A stretch of DNA of 64,000 nucleotides from Hirundichthys speculiger (GCA_018398805.1 JAGFBZ010002258.1:124001-188000); one strand, 5' to 3'. Shown: positions 1-36,840, counted from the stretch's first letter. The notes: generated by a model from the letters alone, not told the origin. Numbers and translations are program-made.

Positions 1-3000
1 AATTGTCCTGAGACTGTCCTACAACTGTCCCGAAACTATCCTGAGACTGTCCTACAACTGTCCTGAAACTTTCCTGAGACTGTCCTACAACTTTCCCGAA
101 ACTGTCCTGAGACTGTCCTAAAACTGTCCTGAAACTATCCTAAAACTATCCTGAAACTGTCCCGAAACTATCCTGAGACTGTCCTACAACTGTCCTGAAA
201 CTATCCTGAGACTGTCCTACAACTGTCCTGAAACTATCCTGAGACTGTCCTTAACTCTTCTAAAACTGTCCTACAACTGTCCTGAAATTGTCTTGAAACT
301 ATCCTGAGACTGTCCTAAACTCTTCTAAAAATGTCCCAAAACTGTCCTAAAACTGTCCTACAACTGTCCCAAAACTATCCTGAGACTGTCCTGAAACTGT
401 CCTACAACTGTCCCGAAACTGTCCTGAGACTGTCCTACAACTGTCCTGAAACTATCCTGAGACTGTCCTACACCTGTCCTGAAACTATCCTAAAACTGTC
501 CTGAAACTGTCCTGAAAGTGTCCTGAGACTGTCCTAAAAATGTCCTGAGACTGTCCTACAACTGTCCTGAAACTATCCTAAAACTGTCCTGAAACTGTCC
601 TGAAAGTGTCCTGAAACTGTCCTACAACTGTCCCGAAACTGTCCTGAGACTGTCCTACAACTGTCCTGAAACTATTCTGAGACTGTCCTACACCTGTCCT
701 GAACCTATCCTAAAAATGTCCTGAAACTGTCCTGAAACTGTCCCGAAAGTGTCCTGAGACTGTCCTAAAAATGTCCTGAGACTGTCCTACAACTGTCCTG
801 AAACTATCCTGAGACTGTCCTAAACTCTTCTAATAATGTCCCAAAACTGTCCTAAAACTGTCCTACAACTGTCCCAAAACTATCCTGAGACTGTCCTGAA
901 ACTGTCCTACAACTGTCCCGAAACTGTCCTGAGACTGTCCTACAACTGTCCTGAAACTATCCTGAGACTGTCCTACACCTGTCCTGAAACTATCCTAAAA
1001 CTGTCCTGAAACTGTCCCGAAAGTGTCCTGAGACTGTCCTAAAAATGTCCTGAGACTGTCCTACAACTGTCCTGAAACTATCCTAAAACTGTCCTGAAAC
1101 TGTCCTGAAAGTGTCCTGAAACTGTCCTACAACTGTCCCGAAACTGTCCTGAGACTGTCCTACAACTGTCCTGAAACTATCCTGAGACTGTCCTACACCT
1201 GTCCTGAACCTATCCTAAAACTGTCCTGAAACTGTCCCGAAAGTGTCCTGAGACTGTCCTAAAAATGTCCTGAGACTGTCCTACAACTGTCCTGAAACTA
1301 TCCTAAAACTGTCCTGAAACTGTCCTGAAAGTGTCCTGAGACTGTCCAAAAACTGTCCTGAAACTATCCTGAGACTGTCCTACAACAGACCTGAGACTGT
1401 CCTACAACTGTCCTGAAACTATCCTGAAACTGTCCCGAAACTGTCCTGAGACTGTCCTACAACTGTCCTGAAATTGTCTTGAGACTGTCCTACAACTGTC
1501 CTGAAACTATCCTGAGACTGTCCTAAAACTGTCCTTACAACTGTCCCGAAACTGTCCTGAGACTGTCCTACAACTGTCCTGAAACTATCCTGAGACTGTC
1601 CTACAACTGTCCTGAAACTATCCTGAGACTGTCCTAAACTCTTCTAAAACTGTCCTACAACTGTCCTGAAATTGTCCTAAAACTCTCCCAAAACTATCCT
1701 GAGACTGTCCTAAAACTGTCCTGAGACTGTCCTGAAACTGTTCTACAACTGTCCCGAAACTCTCCTGAGACTGTCCTACATCTGTCCTGAAACTATCCTG
1801 AGACTGTCCTACACCTGTCCTGAAACTATCCTAAAACTGTCCTGAAACTGTCCCGAATGTGTCCTGAGACTGTCCTAAAAATGTCCTAAGACTGTCCTAC
1901 AACTGTCCTGAAACTATCCTAAAACTGTCCTGAAACTGTCCCGAAAGTGTCCTGAGACTGTCCTACAACTGTCCTGAAATTGTCCTGAGACTGTCCTACA
2001 ACTGTCCTGAAACTATCCTGAGACTGTCCTACAACTGTCCGAAACTATCCTGAGACTGTCCTGAAACTATCCTGAGACTGTCCTAAAACTGTCCTTACAA
2101 CTGTCCCGAAACTGTCCTGAGACTGTCCTAAACTCTTCTAAAACTGTCCCAAAACTGTCTTGAGACTGTCCTACAACTGTCCTGAAACTATCCTAAAACT
2201 GTCCTGAAACTGTCCCGAAAGTGTCCTGAGACTGTCCTACAACTGTCCTGAAATTGTCCTGAGACTGTCCTACAACTGTCCCGAAACTATCCTGAGACTG
2301 TCCTACAACTGTCCGAAACTATCCTGAGACTGTCCTGAAACTATCCTGAGACTGTCCTAAAACTGTCCTTACAACTGTCCCGAAACTGTCCTGAGACTGT
2401 CCTAAACTCTTCTAAAACTGTCCCAAAACTGTCTTGAGACTGTCCTACAACTGTCCTGAAACTATCCTAAAACTGTCCTACAACTGTCCCAAAACTGTCC
2501 TACAACTGTCCCGAAAGTGTCCTGAGACTGTCCTACAACTGTCCCGAAAGTGTCCTGAGACTGTCCTACAACTGTCCCGAAACTATCCTGAGACTGTCCT
2601 ACAACTGTCCTGAAACTATCCTGAGACTGTCCTACAAATGTCCTGAAATTGTCCTGAAACTATCCTAAGACTGTCCTAAAACTGTCCTACAACTGTCCTG
2701 AAACTATCCTGAGACTGTCCTACAACTGTCCTGAGACTGTCCTACAACTGTCCTGAAACTGTCCCGAAACTGTCCTGAGAATGTCCTGAAACTGTCCTGA
2801 GACTGTCCTACAACTGTCCTGAAACTATCCTGAAACTGTCCTGAGACTGTCCTACAACTGTCCTGAAACAATCCTAAAACTTTCCTGAAACTGTCCCGAA
2901 ACTGTCGTAGGACTGTCCTAAAACTATCCTGAGACTGTCCTGAAACTATCCTAAAACTGTCCCGAAACTGTCCTGAGACTGTCCTACAACTGTCCTGAAA

Positions 3001-5242
3001 TTGTCCTGAGACTGTCCTACAACTGTCCCGAAACTATCCTGAGACTGTCCTACAACTGTCCTGAAATTTTCCTGAGACTGTCCTACAACTTTCCCGAAAC
3101 TGTCCTGAGACTGTCCTAAAACTGTCCTGAAACTATCCTAAAACTATCCTGAAACTGTCCTGAAACTATCCTGAGACTGTCCTACAACTGTCCTGAAACT
3201 ATCCTGAGACTGTCCTACAACTGTCCTGAAACTATCCTGAGACTGTCCTAAACTCTTCTAAAACTGTCCTACAACTGTCCTGAAATTGTTTTGAAACTAT
3301 CCTGAGACTGTCCTAAAACTGTCCTACAACTGTCCCGAAACTGTCCTGAAACTGTCCTACAACTGTCCCAAAACTATCCTGAGACTGTCCTAAAACTGTC
3401 CTACAACTGTCCCAAAACTATCCTGAGACTGTCCTGAAACTGTCCTACAACTGTCCCGAAACTGTCCTGAGACTGTCCTACAACTGTCCTGAAACTATCC
3501 TGAGACTGTCCTAAACTCTTCTAAAACTGTCCTACAACTGTCCTGAAATTGTCTTGAAACTATCCTGAGACTGTCCTACAACTGTCCTGAAACTATCCTG
3601 AGACTGTCCTAAACTCTTCTAAAAATGTCCCAAAACTGTCCTAAAACTGTCCTACAACTGTCCCAAAACTATCCTGAGACTGTCCTGAAACTGTCCTACA
3701 ACTGTCCCGAAACTGTCCTGAGACTGTCCTACAACTGTCCTGAAACTATCCTGAGACTGTCCTACACCTGTCCTGAAACTATCCTAAAACTGTCCTGAAA
3801 CTGTCCTGAAACTGTCCCGAAAGTGTCCTGAGACTGTCCTAAAAATGTCCTGAGACTGTCCTACAACTGTCCTGAAACTATCCAAAACTATCCTAAAACT
3901 GTCCTGAAACTGTCCTGAAACTGTCCTACAACTGTCCCGAAACTGTCCTGAGACTGTCCTACAACTGTCCTGAAACTATCCTGAGACTGTCCTACACCTG
4001 TCCTGAACCTATCCTAAAACTGTCCTGAAACTGTCCCTAAAGTGTCCTGAGACTGTCCTAAAAATGTCCTGAGACTGTCCTACAACTGTCCTGAAACTAT
4101 CCTAAAACTGTCCTGAAACTGTCCTGAAAGTGTCCTGAGACTGTCCAAAAACTGTCCTGAAACTATCCTGAGACTGTCCTACAACAGACCTGAGACTGTC
4201 CTACAACTGTCCTGAAACTATCCTGAAACTGTCCCGAAACTGTCCTGAGACTGTCCTACAACTGTCCTGAAATTGTCTTGAGACTGTCCTACAACTGTCC
4301 TGAAACTATCCTGAGACTGTCCTAAAACTGTCCTTACAACTGTCCCGAAACTGTCCTGAGACTGTCCTACAACTGTCCTGAAACTATCCTGAGACTGTCC
4401 TACAACTGTCCTGAAACTATCCTGAGACTGTCCTAAACTCTTCTAAAACTGTCCTACAACTGTCCTGAAATTGTCCTAAAACTGTCCCAAAACTATCCTG
4501 AGACTGTCCTAAAACTGTCCTGAGACTGTCCTGAAACTGTTCTACAACTGTCCCGAAACTGTCCTGAGACTGTCCTACATCTGTCCTGAAACTATCCTGA
4601 GACTGTCCTACACCTGTCCTGAAACTATCCTAAAACTGTCCTGAAACTGTCCCGAATGTGTCCTGAGACTGTCCTAAAAATGTCCTGAGACTGTCCTACA
4701 ACTGTCCTGAAACTATCCTAAAACTGTCCTGAAACTGTCCCGAAAGTGTCCTGAGACTGTCCTACAACTGTCCTGAAATTGTCCTGAGACTGTCCTACAA
4801 CTGTCCCGAAAGTGTCCTGAGACTGTCCTACAACTGTCCGAAACTATCCTGAGACTGTCCTGAAACTATCCTGAGACTGTCCTAAAACTGTCCTTACAAC
4901 TGTCCCGAAACTGTCCTGAGACTGTCCTACAACTGTCCTGAAATTATCCTGAGACTGTCCTGAAACTGTCCTACAACTGTCCCGAAACTGTCCTGAGACT
5001 GTCCTACAACTGTCCTGAAACTATCCTGAGACTGTCCTACACCTGTCCTGTAACTATCCTAAAACTATCCTGAAACTGTCCCGAAAGTGTCCTGAGACTG
5101 TCCTAAAAATGTCCTGAGACTGTTCTACAACTGTCCTGAAACTATCCTAAAACTGTCCTGAAACTGTCCCGAAAGTGTCCTGAGACTGTCCTACAACTGT
5201 CCTGAAATTGTCTTGAGACTGTCCTGAAACTGTCCTAAAACT
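1..5242. repeat. Minisatellite array 1, 11-bp unit
   Basis: Tandem array of an 11-bp monomer, such as actgtcctgaa, with variants ending in -aca, -gag and -aaa. Monomers alternate in groups of two or three, giving 22- and 33-bp sub-periods. A larger repeat is superimposed: distinctive variants recur 2.8 to 3.0 kb apart (an acagacc variant at about 1386 and 4185, and the first 150 bases again from about 2999). The array lies in the lonp1 intron upstream of the first visible exon and ends about 90 bases before it. It runs off the left edge, so its full length is unknown. Confidence 0.97.
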
Positions 5243-5331
5243 ACAAAGGTTTCCTCAACGTTACTGTCAGACATGCAGGGCTGCAGCAGACGGACGGTCT
5301 CAAACTAATGTGTGTGTGTGTGTGTGTTCAG

Positions 5332-28909
<23,578 letters not shown>

Positions 28910-29355
28910 TCTGAACTGGTGCAGAACCCCACCGAGGTGGAGAGTTTGTTTCTGGTGGGGAGCAGTGGAAGCCAGCTGTCTCCTCGCTGGGTGGACCGTC
29001 CTGCAGGACTGATGAAGAACATTCCCACATCATGGTCAGGTCACCAGGAGCCCTGATACCAGGCAGCTGGATCAGATGAGCATGAACAGAGCCCAGATGA
29101 TCCCAAGACGTGATGTTGGCTGCCAGGCAGCTCTGTGGACAGACTCGTTCAGAGACTCTTTTATATCCCGCTGTCGTGAAGTAAAGCGTAGGAAACTACT
29201 CTCATGGCTGCTGGTGTCTCTTCTTATCAACATGGGAGAGTCTGAATTCACTCAAGTGAAAAGATTCTCTCACTGTTTAACTCATTTTTCTTTTCTTTTC
29301 TTTGAATGTGCAGACGTGTGCCTCTTTACAATAAATATGGACCCAGGGAATGTCA
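28910..29355 (+). other. lonp1: lonp1 3' untranslated region
   Basis: Non-coding sequence after the TAG with an AATAAA at 29330-29335, after a T-rich stretch. This is the first good polyadenylation signal after the stop, which suggests a 3' UTR of roughly 440 bases. The end is inferred. Confidence 0.6.
29330..29335 (+). terminator. lonp1: Polyadenylation signal AATAAA
   Basis: Canonical hexamer about 420 bases past the lonp1 stop codon, on the same strand. Confidence 0.6.
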
Positions 29356-29509
29356 CTTCATCTTCATCACTTCATCTAAACTTTTCTCTTTCAGAGAAAT
29401 CATGTCATTACAGCTGGGTCTGGAAACATCTGGACACTGACCTTCATACATTACCACATGTGCGTTAGACTTTCAGGTTTAATTTAAGAGGTTACATGAA
29501 AGTGTGTCA

Positions 29510-30576
29510 CAGGGGTGCACGATAACTATCGGGCCGATAACAGCAAATTATGACGTCATCCCGATAAGTCCGACGAATAGCCGTGATAACATATATATTT
29601 CTGTCAACACAGCAGTGCCTCGCTCCCTCTAAGGCCTGAATGACGAGCAGAGAATGTTATGTTCAAGTAACGTCGGCATAATCAGAAAAATTATTTCTCA
29701 ATCAGGAAAATCAAGAATACCCCCTCATGCCAGAACAACTTGTTAAGTCGGTAATAATTTTAGTAGTTGCTGACTTGAATCGATATTTTTCCAGTGTTTC
29801 CCCTCATGTTACACATAAAAAAGAAAAAAATAGAAAAGGCTGAAAGAACGACTAGCAAACAAGGGAACGGAGGAATTTACGTTACACCTTGAATGCAGCC
29901 TGCAGCACAGCGCTGATCACAACAAACATGGCGGCGTGGAACTTGGTTAAAGTTTCAGAAGAAGATAGTTTGGTGGTTATTTTGTGACGAATCCTCCGAG
30001 TGAATTCTACGAGGAGGGAAGCACAAGCTTTAATACGTAAAACCTGATCAGCCACCTACAACATAACAATCACTTCCATGGAGTTTTGAAATCACGCTAA
30101 CATGAGCTAATGCTAACGTGCGCAAGCTAGCAGCAGTCTCCTCTCCCCTCATCTCTCTCATCTAAAGCTTTCATGAGATTAAAACAAAAAACAAAAAATC
30201 GCTGAACCTCATTTAATTTAATTAAAGGTATTAATTTAAATGGAGCCACAAGCCAAAATCCTTTAAATGTTAATCTTTTTCAGTTAGTAATTCTGATGCA
30301 TGTATTTCCATCAGTTCAAGGAGCCTTTATTTTTTATATCAGTCAGTAATGAACCTTATTTAAGTTAATGTGAGATATCAAATAGGTTTGTTTGATAGCT
30401 TTATGAAAATGTTTGAGAGGTTTGACAATAGTTAAATATCTGTTCATTTAAAGAGTCAGAACTATTTTTGATTTTGTTCATAGTATTGATGTAATGATCT
30501 TAGGTATATGTGTGTGTTATCGGTTATCGGTATCAGCCTTTAGGAGCTGAAAGTTATTGGTTATCGTGCATCCCTA
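29510..30576. mobile_element. hAT-like non-autonomous transposon
   Basis: Inverted ends caggggtgcacgataac and gttatcgtgcatcccta are flanked by the perfect 8-bp duplication gtgtgtca (29502-29509 and 30577-30584). The CAGGGGTG-type terminus and 8-bp duplication fit the hAT superfamily. A short start (MAAWNLVKVSEED at about 29928) may be the remnant of a transposase N-terminus, but it soon meets a stop. Confidence 0.88.
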
Positions 30577-30645
30577 GTGTGTCATTTACCTTTTAGGACT
30601 TGCTGCCCATTTCAGCAACTAACCCTCATTTCAGGGCCTCTAAAC

Positions 30646-30915
30646 CAGTGTTTCTCAACCTTTTTTCAGGCGGGGCACCCTTTAAATTCATGAAAAATCT
30701 GAAGGCACACCAAATTTCAGATAGGCTATGTGTGGTCGGGCCTGAATTTACTTAACTGTTGTGTCCTATGCTTTTATTATGAAAGATTCCACTGCCTTAA
30801 TATTTGAGTATTAATTTAGACATTTATTTATTATATTACATTATTTATTTATTAATTTTGCTTATTTTGCATACTATCAGACGCGTTTCTGCGGCACCCC
30901 GGTTGAGAAACACTG
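30646..30915. mobile_element. Small hAT-type MITE
   Basis: Inverted ends cagtgtttctcaacc and ggttgagaaacactg, 270 bp overall, flanked by ctctaaac and ctctaagg (a 6-of-8 match to a duplicated site). No coding content. Confidence 0.75.
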
Positions 30916-30920
30916 CTCTA

Positions 30921-31797
30921 AGGTATTTGGACAAAGTGACCATTTTTAACTCTTGGAAGAAAATCCTTTTCAGTCAATGAATGCCTAAAGTCTGGAGTTC
31001 CTAACCCTGGAGATGCTCCACCAGACCTTCAGACGCTGCTGGTCTGTGGGTCTTTGTGTCTTCAGTAGCTGAAGGAGAGTGTAGAGTTCACCTGGACACC
31101 TCTGTGAGCCGTCCTTCCACCGTCCTAACACTACCTCCACTGTGCCTGGCACATGAAGTGGTCTTTGGATCGTGAGCTGGTCTTTTCCTCCTGCAGACGT
31201 TCCTCTTCCCATCATTCTGATAGTTCAAAGAGTCTGATTCCAGGTCACTGGAGGGTTTGTTTTAGTTTTAGATGTCCTCTAGTCTGTGTCTTGTCCTTGA
31301 ATGTTACCAGAGGCCTGTACTCTGTTTGAACCCCCCCCCACCACCACCACCACCGAAACCCATGAGGGCCATCTACCTTCTCCACAGGATTCTTGACATC
31401 TTTCTCCATCAGACTGTTGATAATGTTGAGTTCGTCAGGGACTCCTTTCTTTATAAGAATGTCCTAAACTGTTTATGTTGGCCACACCATCAAACATCTG
31501 CCAAATACCAACTCAATACCTGGCGTCTACTCCAGGCCTTTGATCTGCTTCGTTTGTCTTCAGGTTGGTGGAGGAATCGACCACACCTGGATAGTTAACG
31601 TCCTCAGCAGTTGTAAAAATCATTTTGAGCAAAATGGAGGTATTTTGTCTCAAACTGCCGTAATACCGGAATGGCTAGTGCCATGTTTTTGATAAACCTT
31701 TAAAGTTGGAGATCTACACTTTGATCACATCTTGATTGTTTTATTTAAAATCCATCACAGTGGTGTGTAAAGGCAAAATAAAAACCTATAATGTTGA
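30921..31797. mobile_element. Probable Tc1-like transposon relic
   Basis: Starts with ggtatttggacaaagtgacc, close to the ends of common fish Tc1-like elements, and contains the familiar ttgattgttttatttaaaat stretch near 31733. A C-run plus (acc)n microsatellite lies at 31330-31354. No intact frame. Assignment rests on remembered family sequence only. Confidence 0.4.
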
Positions 31798-32109
31798 GTG
31801 AATATAGAGGAAATTCTGGTTCTAGATTTAAATTTAAATGCCAACTTTGCTACGGCTGATTGTGCCATCCTCCTGCTTCATTTAGAGTCCCAGGTTGAAC
31901 TCTGCAACAGAACGTTGACCATCAGTTTAAATAACTGGACCTCAGATATGGAGCTGAGTTGTGGTGTACCCCTGAGGCTTGTACTTGGCCCCCTGCTGTT
32001 CTCTGTTTACATGCTGCCTGTTGACCAGCTAACTCAAGACCACGGTCTACACAAGACCCAAGAAGTTCAGTCTGCTTTTGAAAAAGGAGCATATGTCTGC
32101 TTTAATTAA
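31798..32109 (+). pseudogene. LINE-2-like reverse transcriptase fragment
   Basis: A 103-codon open piece containing CGVPLRLVLGPLLFSVYMLP, matching the CGVPQGS-LGPLLFS block of L2-type reverse transcriptases with the QGS part mutated. It has no upstream or downstream domains and is an old fragment. Confidence 0.65.
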
Positions 32110-32129
32110 TCCTTTATAAGTGTATTTAA

Positions 32130-32690
32130 GTGATAAGTAAAATCTAACACATCTCTGGGACGCAGAACCGTCTCCTTCCTGAGCGCTGTGATGTCTGGAC
32201 ATTCCCATGGTGGTGATACTGGTGGAGAATAGTTGGAACAGATGAGCGTGGCTCCTTCAGACATCTGGAAACTGGAATCTGGAAACCAAGGATGAACCAG
32301 ACTGGTGGAGGTCCACAATTCTCTTCCTGATATCTTGGCTGATTTCTTTTACGTTTCCCATGAGGCCATGCAAGGAAGCAGTGTGTTTGAGGTGTTAGAA
32401 TACATCCACAGGTGTGGCTGCAGATAACCTATCAGACGCTTCCAAAGCCATGACATCATCATCTAGGCTTAACAGGTTGTTTAAATACATAGTAATCTTA
32501 AATTTCTGACTTTGAAGAAAGTCATAAAAATTCTCCAAAGAATACTCTCTCATTATTCATTTAGCAAGTAAAAAAAAAAATTGGTAATCTTTACTGACCT
32601 AAAACAGGAAAAGTTTAGTTTGATTTAAATTCAGACAGAAAGAAAAAGTATTTTTTCATACAGTTTATGTAAACTTCTGGTTCATACATT
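32130..32690 (-). mobile_element. Tc1-like transposon relic, antisense
   Basis: Read on the minus strand from about 32350, it resembles the start of a Tc1 transposase in broken frames (KRIVDL, LVHPW and RPRD-like pieces). The part beyond 32350 (caggtgtggctgcagataac, atgtaaacttctgg) resembles the Tc1 5' non-coding region and inverted repeat. Frameshifts prevent translation. Confidence 0.6.
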
Positions 32691-33116
32691 TGATATAATT
32701 TTCATTAATAAAGATGATACAATACATAAAAGAAATGAAATGACTAGGAGATTAAAAAGAAGAAAAAAGAGAAAAAATAAACAGAGGTATTTAAACCTTT
32801 TATAATGTCCATCAGTTCAGGGAGAAAATGATGCAGGTTAAAAAATAAAAATACACTGAAGAAAAATGAAAAAATAAACATAATGCAAATGAAAAACAAA
32901 TATTTCTAAAAATATACAAATTCACAATATTTAAACAAAAGCAAAAATTACAAGTTTAAGCTTGAAAGAGTAGTAAAAATTGTAAAAGGTGTCACTGCAA
33001 CAGAGATTGGAGATCCATCATTTATTATCAGAGATTATTGCACCAGTTCTGTTGCTGGAGGAGCTGCAGCGTCGTTCCCTTCTGCACTCCGGATGCCCTG
33101 GATCCAGGACCTGGAC
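32691..33116. other. AT-rich intergenic sequence
   Basis: A-rich low-complexity stretch (many aaaaataaa words), then about 100 bases of ordinary sequence before array 5. No gene seen. Confidence 0.7.
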
Positions 33117-35848
33117 CTGTTGGGGGCCGTTACAGGGGCCCACTGCAGGGCTGGAGCTGTTGGGGGCCGTTACAGGGGCCCGCTGCAGGGCTGGAGCTGT
33201 TAGGGGCCGTTACAGGGGCCCGCTGCAGGGCTGGAGCTGTTGGGGGCCGTTACAGGGGCCCGCTGCAGGGCTGGAGCTGTTAGGGGCCGTTACAGGGGCC
33301 CGCTGTTGGGGGCCGTTACAGGGGCCCACTGCAGGGCTGGAGCTGTTGGAGGGCCGTTACAGGGGCCCGCTGCAGGGATGGGACCTGTTAGGGGCCGTTA
33401 CAGGGGCCCACTGCAGGGCTGGAGCTGTTGGAGGGCCGTTACAGGGGCCCGCTGCAGGGATGGGACCTGTTAGGGGCCGTTACAGGGGCCCACTGCAGGG
33501 CCGGAGCTGTTGGGGGCCGTTACAGGGGCCCGCTGCAGGGCTGGGAGCTGTTGGCGGCCGTTACAGGGGCCTGCTGCAGGGCTGAAGCTGTTGGGGGCTG
33601 TTACAGGGGCCCGCTGCAGGGCTGGGAGCTGTTGGCGGCCGTTACAGGGGCCTGCTGCAGGGCTGGAGCTGTTAGGAGCCGTTACAGGGGCCCGCTGTTG
33701 GGGGCCGTTACAAGGGCCCGCTGCAGGGCTGAAGCTGTTGGGGGCTGTTACAGGGGCCTGCTGTTGGGGGCCGTTACAAGGGCCCGCTGCAGGGCTGGGA
33801 GCTGTTGGCGGCCGTTACAGGGGCCCGCTGTTGGGGGCCGTTACAAGGGCCCGCTGCAGGGCTGGGAGCTTTTGGGGGCCGTTACAGGGGCCCGCTGCAG
33901 GGCTAGGAGCTGTTAGAGGCCGTTACAGGGGCCCGTTGCAGGGCTGGAGCTCTTGGGGGCCGTTACAGGGGCCCGCTGCAGGGCCACGAGCTGTTAGGGG
34001 CTGTTACAGTGGCCAGCTGCAGGGCTGGGAGCTGTTGGGGGCCATTACAGGGGCCAACTGCAGGGCTAGGAGCTTTTGGGGGCTGTTACAGGGGCCCACT
34101 GCAAGGCTGGAGCTGTTGGGGGGCCGTTACAGGAGCCCGGTGCAGGGCTAGGAGCTGTTAGGGGCCGTTACAGGGGCCCGCTGCAGGGCTGGAGCTGTTG
34201 GGGGCCGTTACAGGGGCCCACTGCAGGGCTAGGAGCTGTTAGGGGCCGTTACAGGTGCCCGCTCTATGGCTGGGAGCTGTTGGAGGCCGTTACAGGGGCC
34301 CGCTGCAGGGCTGGAGCTGTTGGAGGGCCGTTACAGGGGCCCGCTGCAGGGATGGGACCTGTTAGGGGGCCGTTACAGGGGCCCACTGCAGGGCTGGAGC
34401 TGTTGGGGGCTGTTACAGGGGCCTGCTGCAGGGCTGAAGCTGTTGGGGGCTGTTACAGGGGCCCGCTGCAGGGCTGGGAGCTGTTGGCGGCCGTTACAGG
34501 GCCTGCTGCAGGGCGGAGCTGTTAGGGGCCGTTACAGGGGCCCGCTGTTGGGGGGGCCGTTACAAGGGCCCGCTGCAGGGCTTGTTGGGGGCTGTTACAG
34601 GGGCCCGTGCAGGGCTGTTGGCCCGACAGGGGCCTGCTGCAGGGCTGGAGCTGTTAGGCGCCGTTACAGGGGCCCGCTGTTGGGGGCCGTTACAAGGGCC
34701 CGCTGCAGGGCTGAAGCTGTTGGGGGCTGTTACAGGGGCCCGCTGCAGGGCTGGGAGCTGTTGGCGGCCGTTACAGGGGCCTGCTGCAGGGCTGGAGCTG
34801 TTAGGGGCCGTTACAGGGGCCCGCTGTTGGGGGCCGTTACAAGGGCCCGCTGCAGGGCTGAAGCTGTTGGGGGCTGTTACAGGGGCCTGCTGCAGGGCTG
34901 GGAGCTGTTGGCGGCCGTTACAGGGGCCCGCTGCAGGGCTGAAGCTGTTGGGGGCTGTTACAGGGGCCTGCTGCAGGGCTGGGAGCTGTTGGCGGCCGTT
35001 ACAGGGGCCCGCTGCAGGGCTGGGAGCTGTTGGCGGCCGTTACAGGGGCCTGCTGCAGGGCTGGAGCTGTTAGGCGCCGTTACAGGGGCCCGCTGTTGGG
35101 GGCCGTTACAAGGGCCCGCTGCAGGGCTGGGAGCTTTTGGGGGCCGTTACAGGGGCCCGCTGCAGGGCTGAAGCTGTTGGGGGCTGTTACAGGGGCCTGC
35201 TGCAGGGCTGGGAGCTGTTGGCGGCCGTTACAGGGGCCCGCTGCAGGGCTGAAGCTGTTGGGGGCTGTTACAGGGGCCTGCTGCAGGGCTGGGAGCTGTT
35301 GGCGGCCGTTACAGGGGCCCGCTGCAGGGCTGGGAGCTGTTGGCGGCCGTTTACAGGGGCCTGTGCAGGGCGGAGCTGTTAGGCGCCGTTACAGGGGCCC
35401 GCTGTTGGGGGCCGTTACAAGGGCCCGCTGCAGGGCTGGGAGCTTTTGGGGGCCGTTACAGGGGCCCGCTGCAGGGCCACGAGCTGTTAGGGGCTGTTAC
35501 AGTGGCCAGCTGCAGGGCTGGGAGCTGTTGGGGGCCGTTACAGGGGCCAACTGCAGGGCTAGGAGCTTTTGGGGGCTGTTACAGGGGCCCACTGCAAGGC
35601 TGGAGCTGTTGGGGGGCCGTTACAGGAGCCCGGTGCAGGGCTAGGAGCTGTTAGGGGCCGTTACAGGGGCCCGCTGCAGGGCTGGAGCTGTTGGGGGCCG
35701 TTACAGGGGCCCGCTGCAGGGCTGAAGCTGTTGGGGGCTGTTACAGGGGCCCGCTGCAGGGCTGAAGCTGTTGGGGGCCGTTACAGGGGCCTGGTGCAGG
35801 GATGGGACCTGTTAGGGGCCGTTACAGGGGCCCTGGTGCAGGGATGGC
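33117..35848. repeat. Minisatellite array 5, GC-rich 40-bp unit
   Basis: About 68 copies of a 40-bp unit made of gctgttgggggccgttacag and gggcccgctgcagggctgga, with truncated units lacking the second half (ccgctgttgggggccgtt). A block of about 180 bases is repeated almost exactly 1493 bases away (33981 and 35474). It contains GGGCCC palindromes and PstI-like ctgcag in nearly every unit. It lies between lonp1 and the lrrc24-like gene. Confidence 0.96.
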
Positions 35849-36840
35849 CTCCACAGTCAGGGAGGGTCCTCAGTGGGGCCACTCACCCACCAAAGGACCC
35901 CAGTCTGGCCGGATGGCTGGAAACTCTTCAGATGAGACACCCTCTGGGCAGCAGCATGTGAAATGAAGCCGTTTCCTGCCACAGGTAGGTGGTTCCGTCC
36001 TGGACGCTTTGACAGACGTGTCCCTGGACATGACGTGTCCCTGGATGAGACGGTCTGTTCAAAGCACAAGAATTACAAACAAGTCTTCCCTGAATGAAGA
36101 CCAGACTTTGCTCCCAGATGTAGGGACTGCTGTCAGAGCTCCTCCCTGTCGCTGAATCTGATGTCATTCCCAGCATGGAATTCCCAGAATGCATTGCTAT
36201 GTGCAGAACATGACCTTTAATGGAAGCACCTGTAGCTGCTTTGTTTCAGTGGCTGTTAAAGTCTGTCCAGTCAGGATACTGCTGTTCTGTGTACCGTCGT
36301 TACTGGAATCAGCTTCACACCATCTTCCTGTCGTAGAATCATTCACTGTCTCACGGCTCATTTCTGCATCTCATTTACGTTACAGTAGACGACTGGCTCC
36401 CACGTTACCGTTTATCTGCAGTATCCTGTTAACCGTCTAATACTGTTAAAATACTAAATTATATTGTACTGATGACAGGAAAACATTGTAATATTGATTA
36501 GACATTCTGAAACCAGTTATGCAAGCCACCGTTAACACTCAAATTACAATTTCTGAAATAAATCAAACTCAATAAATCAACTCTTTACTAGAATCTTTAA
36601 TTCTTTCTAAATAATGTTCTCAGTAAGAATTTGAATTTTCTTTTATGAATCAAACATCTATTGTGGTAATTAGAGGTGTAATTTAATTCAATTTTAATCA
36701 TCATTAACAAGAATAATCTGATATAACTGTTATTTGTTCTGGAGGCTTTTTAATCCTGATCAGTTTAATAAACCAGACTGATGATATTCTGCAGGAACAA
36801 CTCTGAACAAGTACTGAACAGAAACCAAGCAAGTAGCTAC
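35849..36840. other. Intergenic spacer between arrays 5 and 6
   Basis: Mostly unique sequence, AT-rich in its second half. A cctgccacag/gtaggtgg exon-border-like site occurs near 35985, without coding sequence beside it. No gene or element recognised. Confidence 0.65.

Noticed and set aside
1..5242. CRISPR-like repeat array
   Set aside because: The period is 11 bp with no unique spacers, and the host is a eukaryote.
29076..29468. 130-codon open frame after lonp1
   Set aside because: Lies in the lonp1 3' UTR and runs across the AATAAA signal. No homology seen.
31272..31598. 108-codon open frame with a Pro run
   Set aside because: Crosses a C-run/(acc)n microsatellite inside a probable Tc1-like relic. 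No homology recognised.
33117..35848. Collagen- or elastin-like gene (GAVTGARCRAG frames) in array 5
   Set aside because: The 40-bp unit is not a multiple of three, so frames simply rotate through the same repeat. No domain or signal seen.
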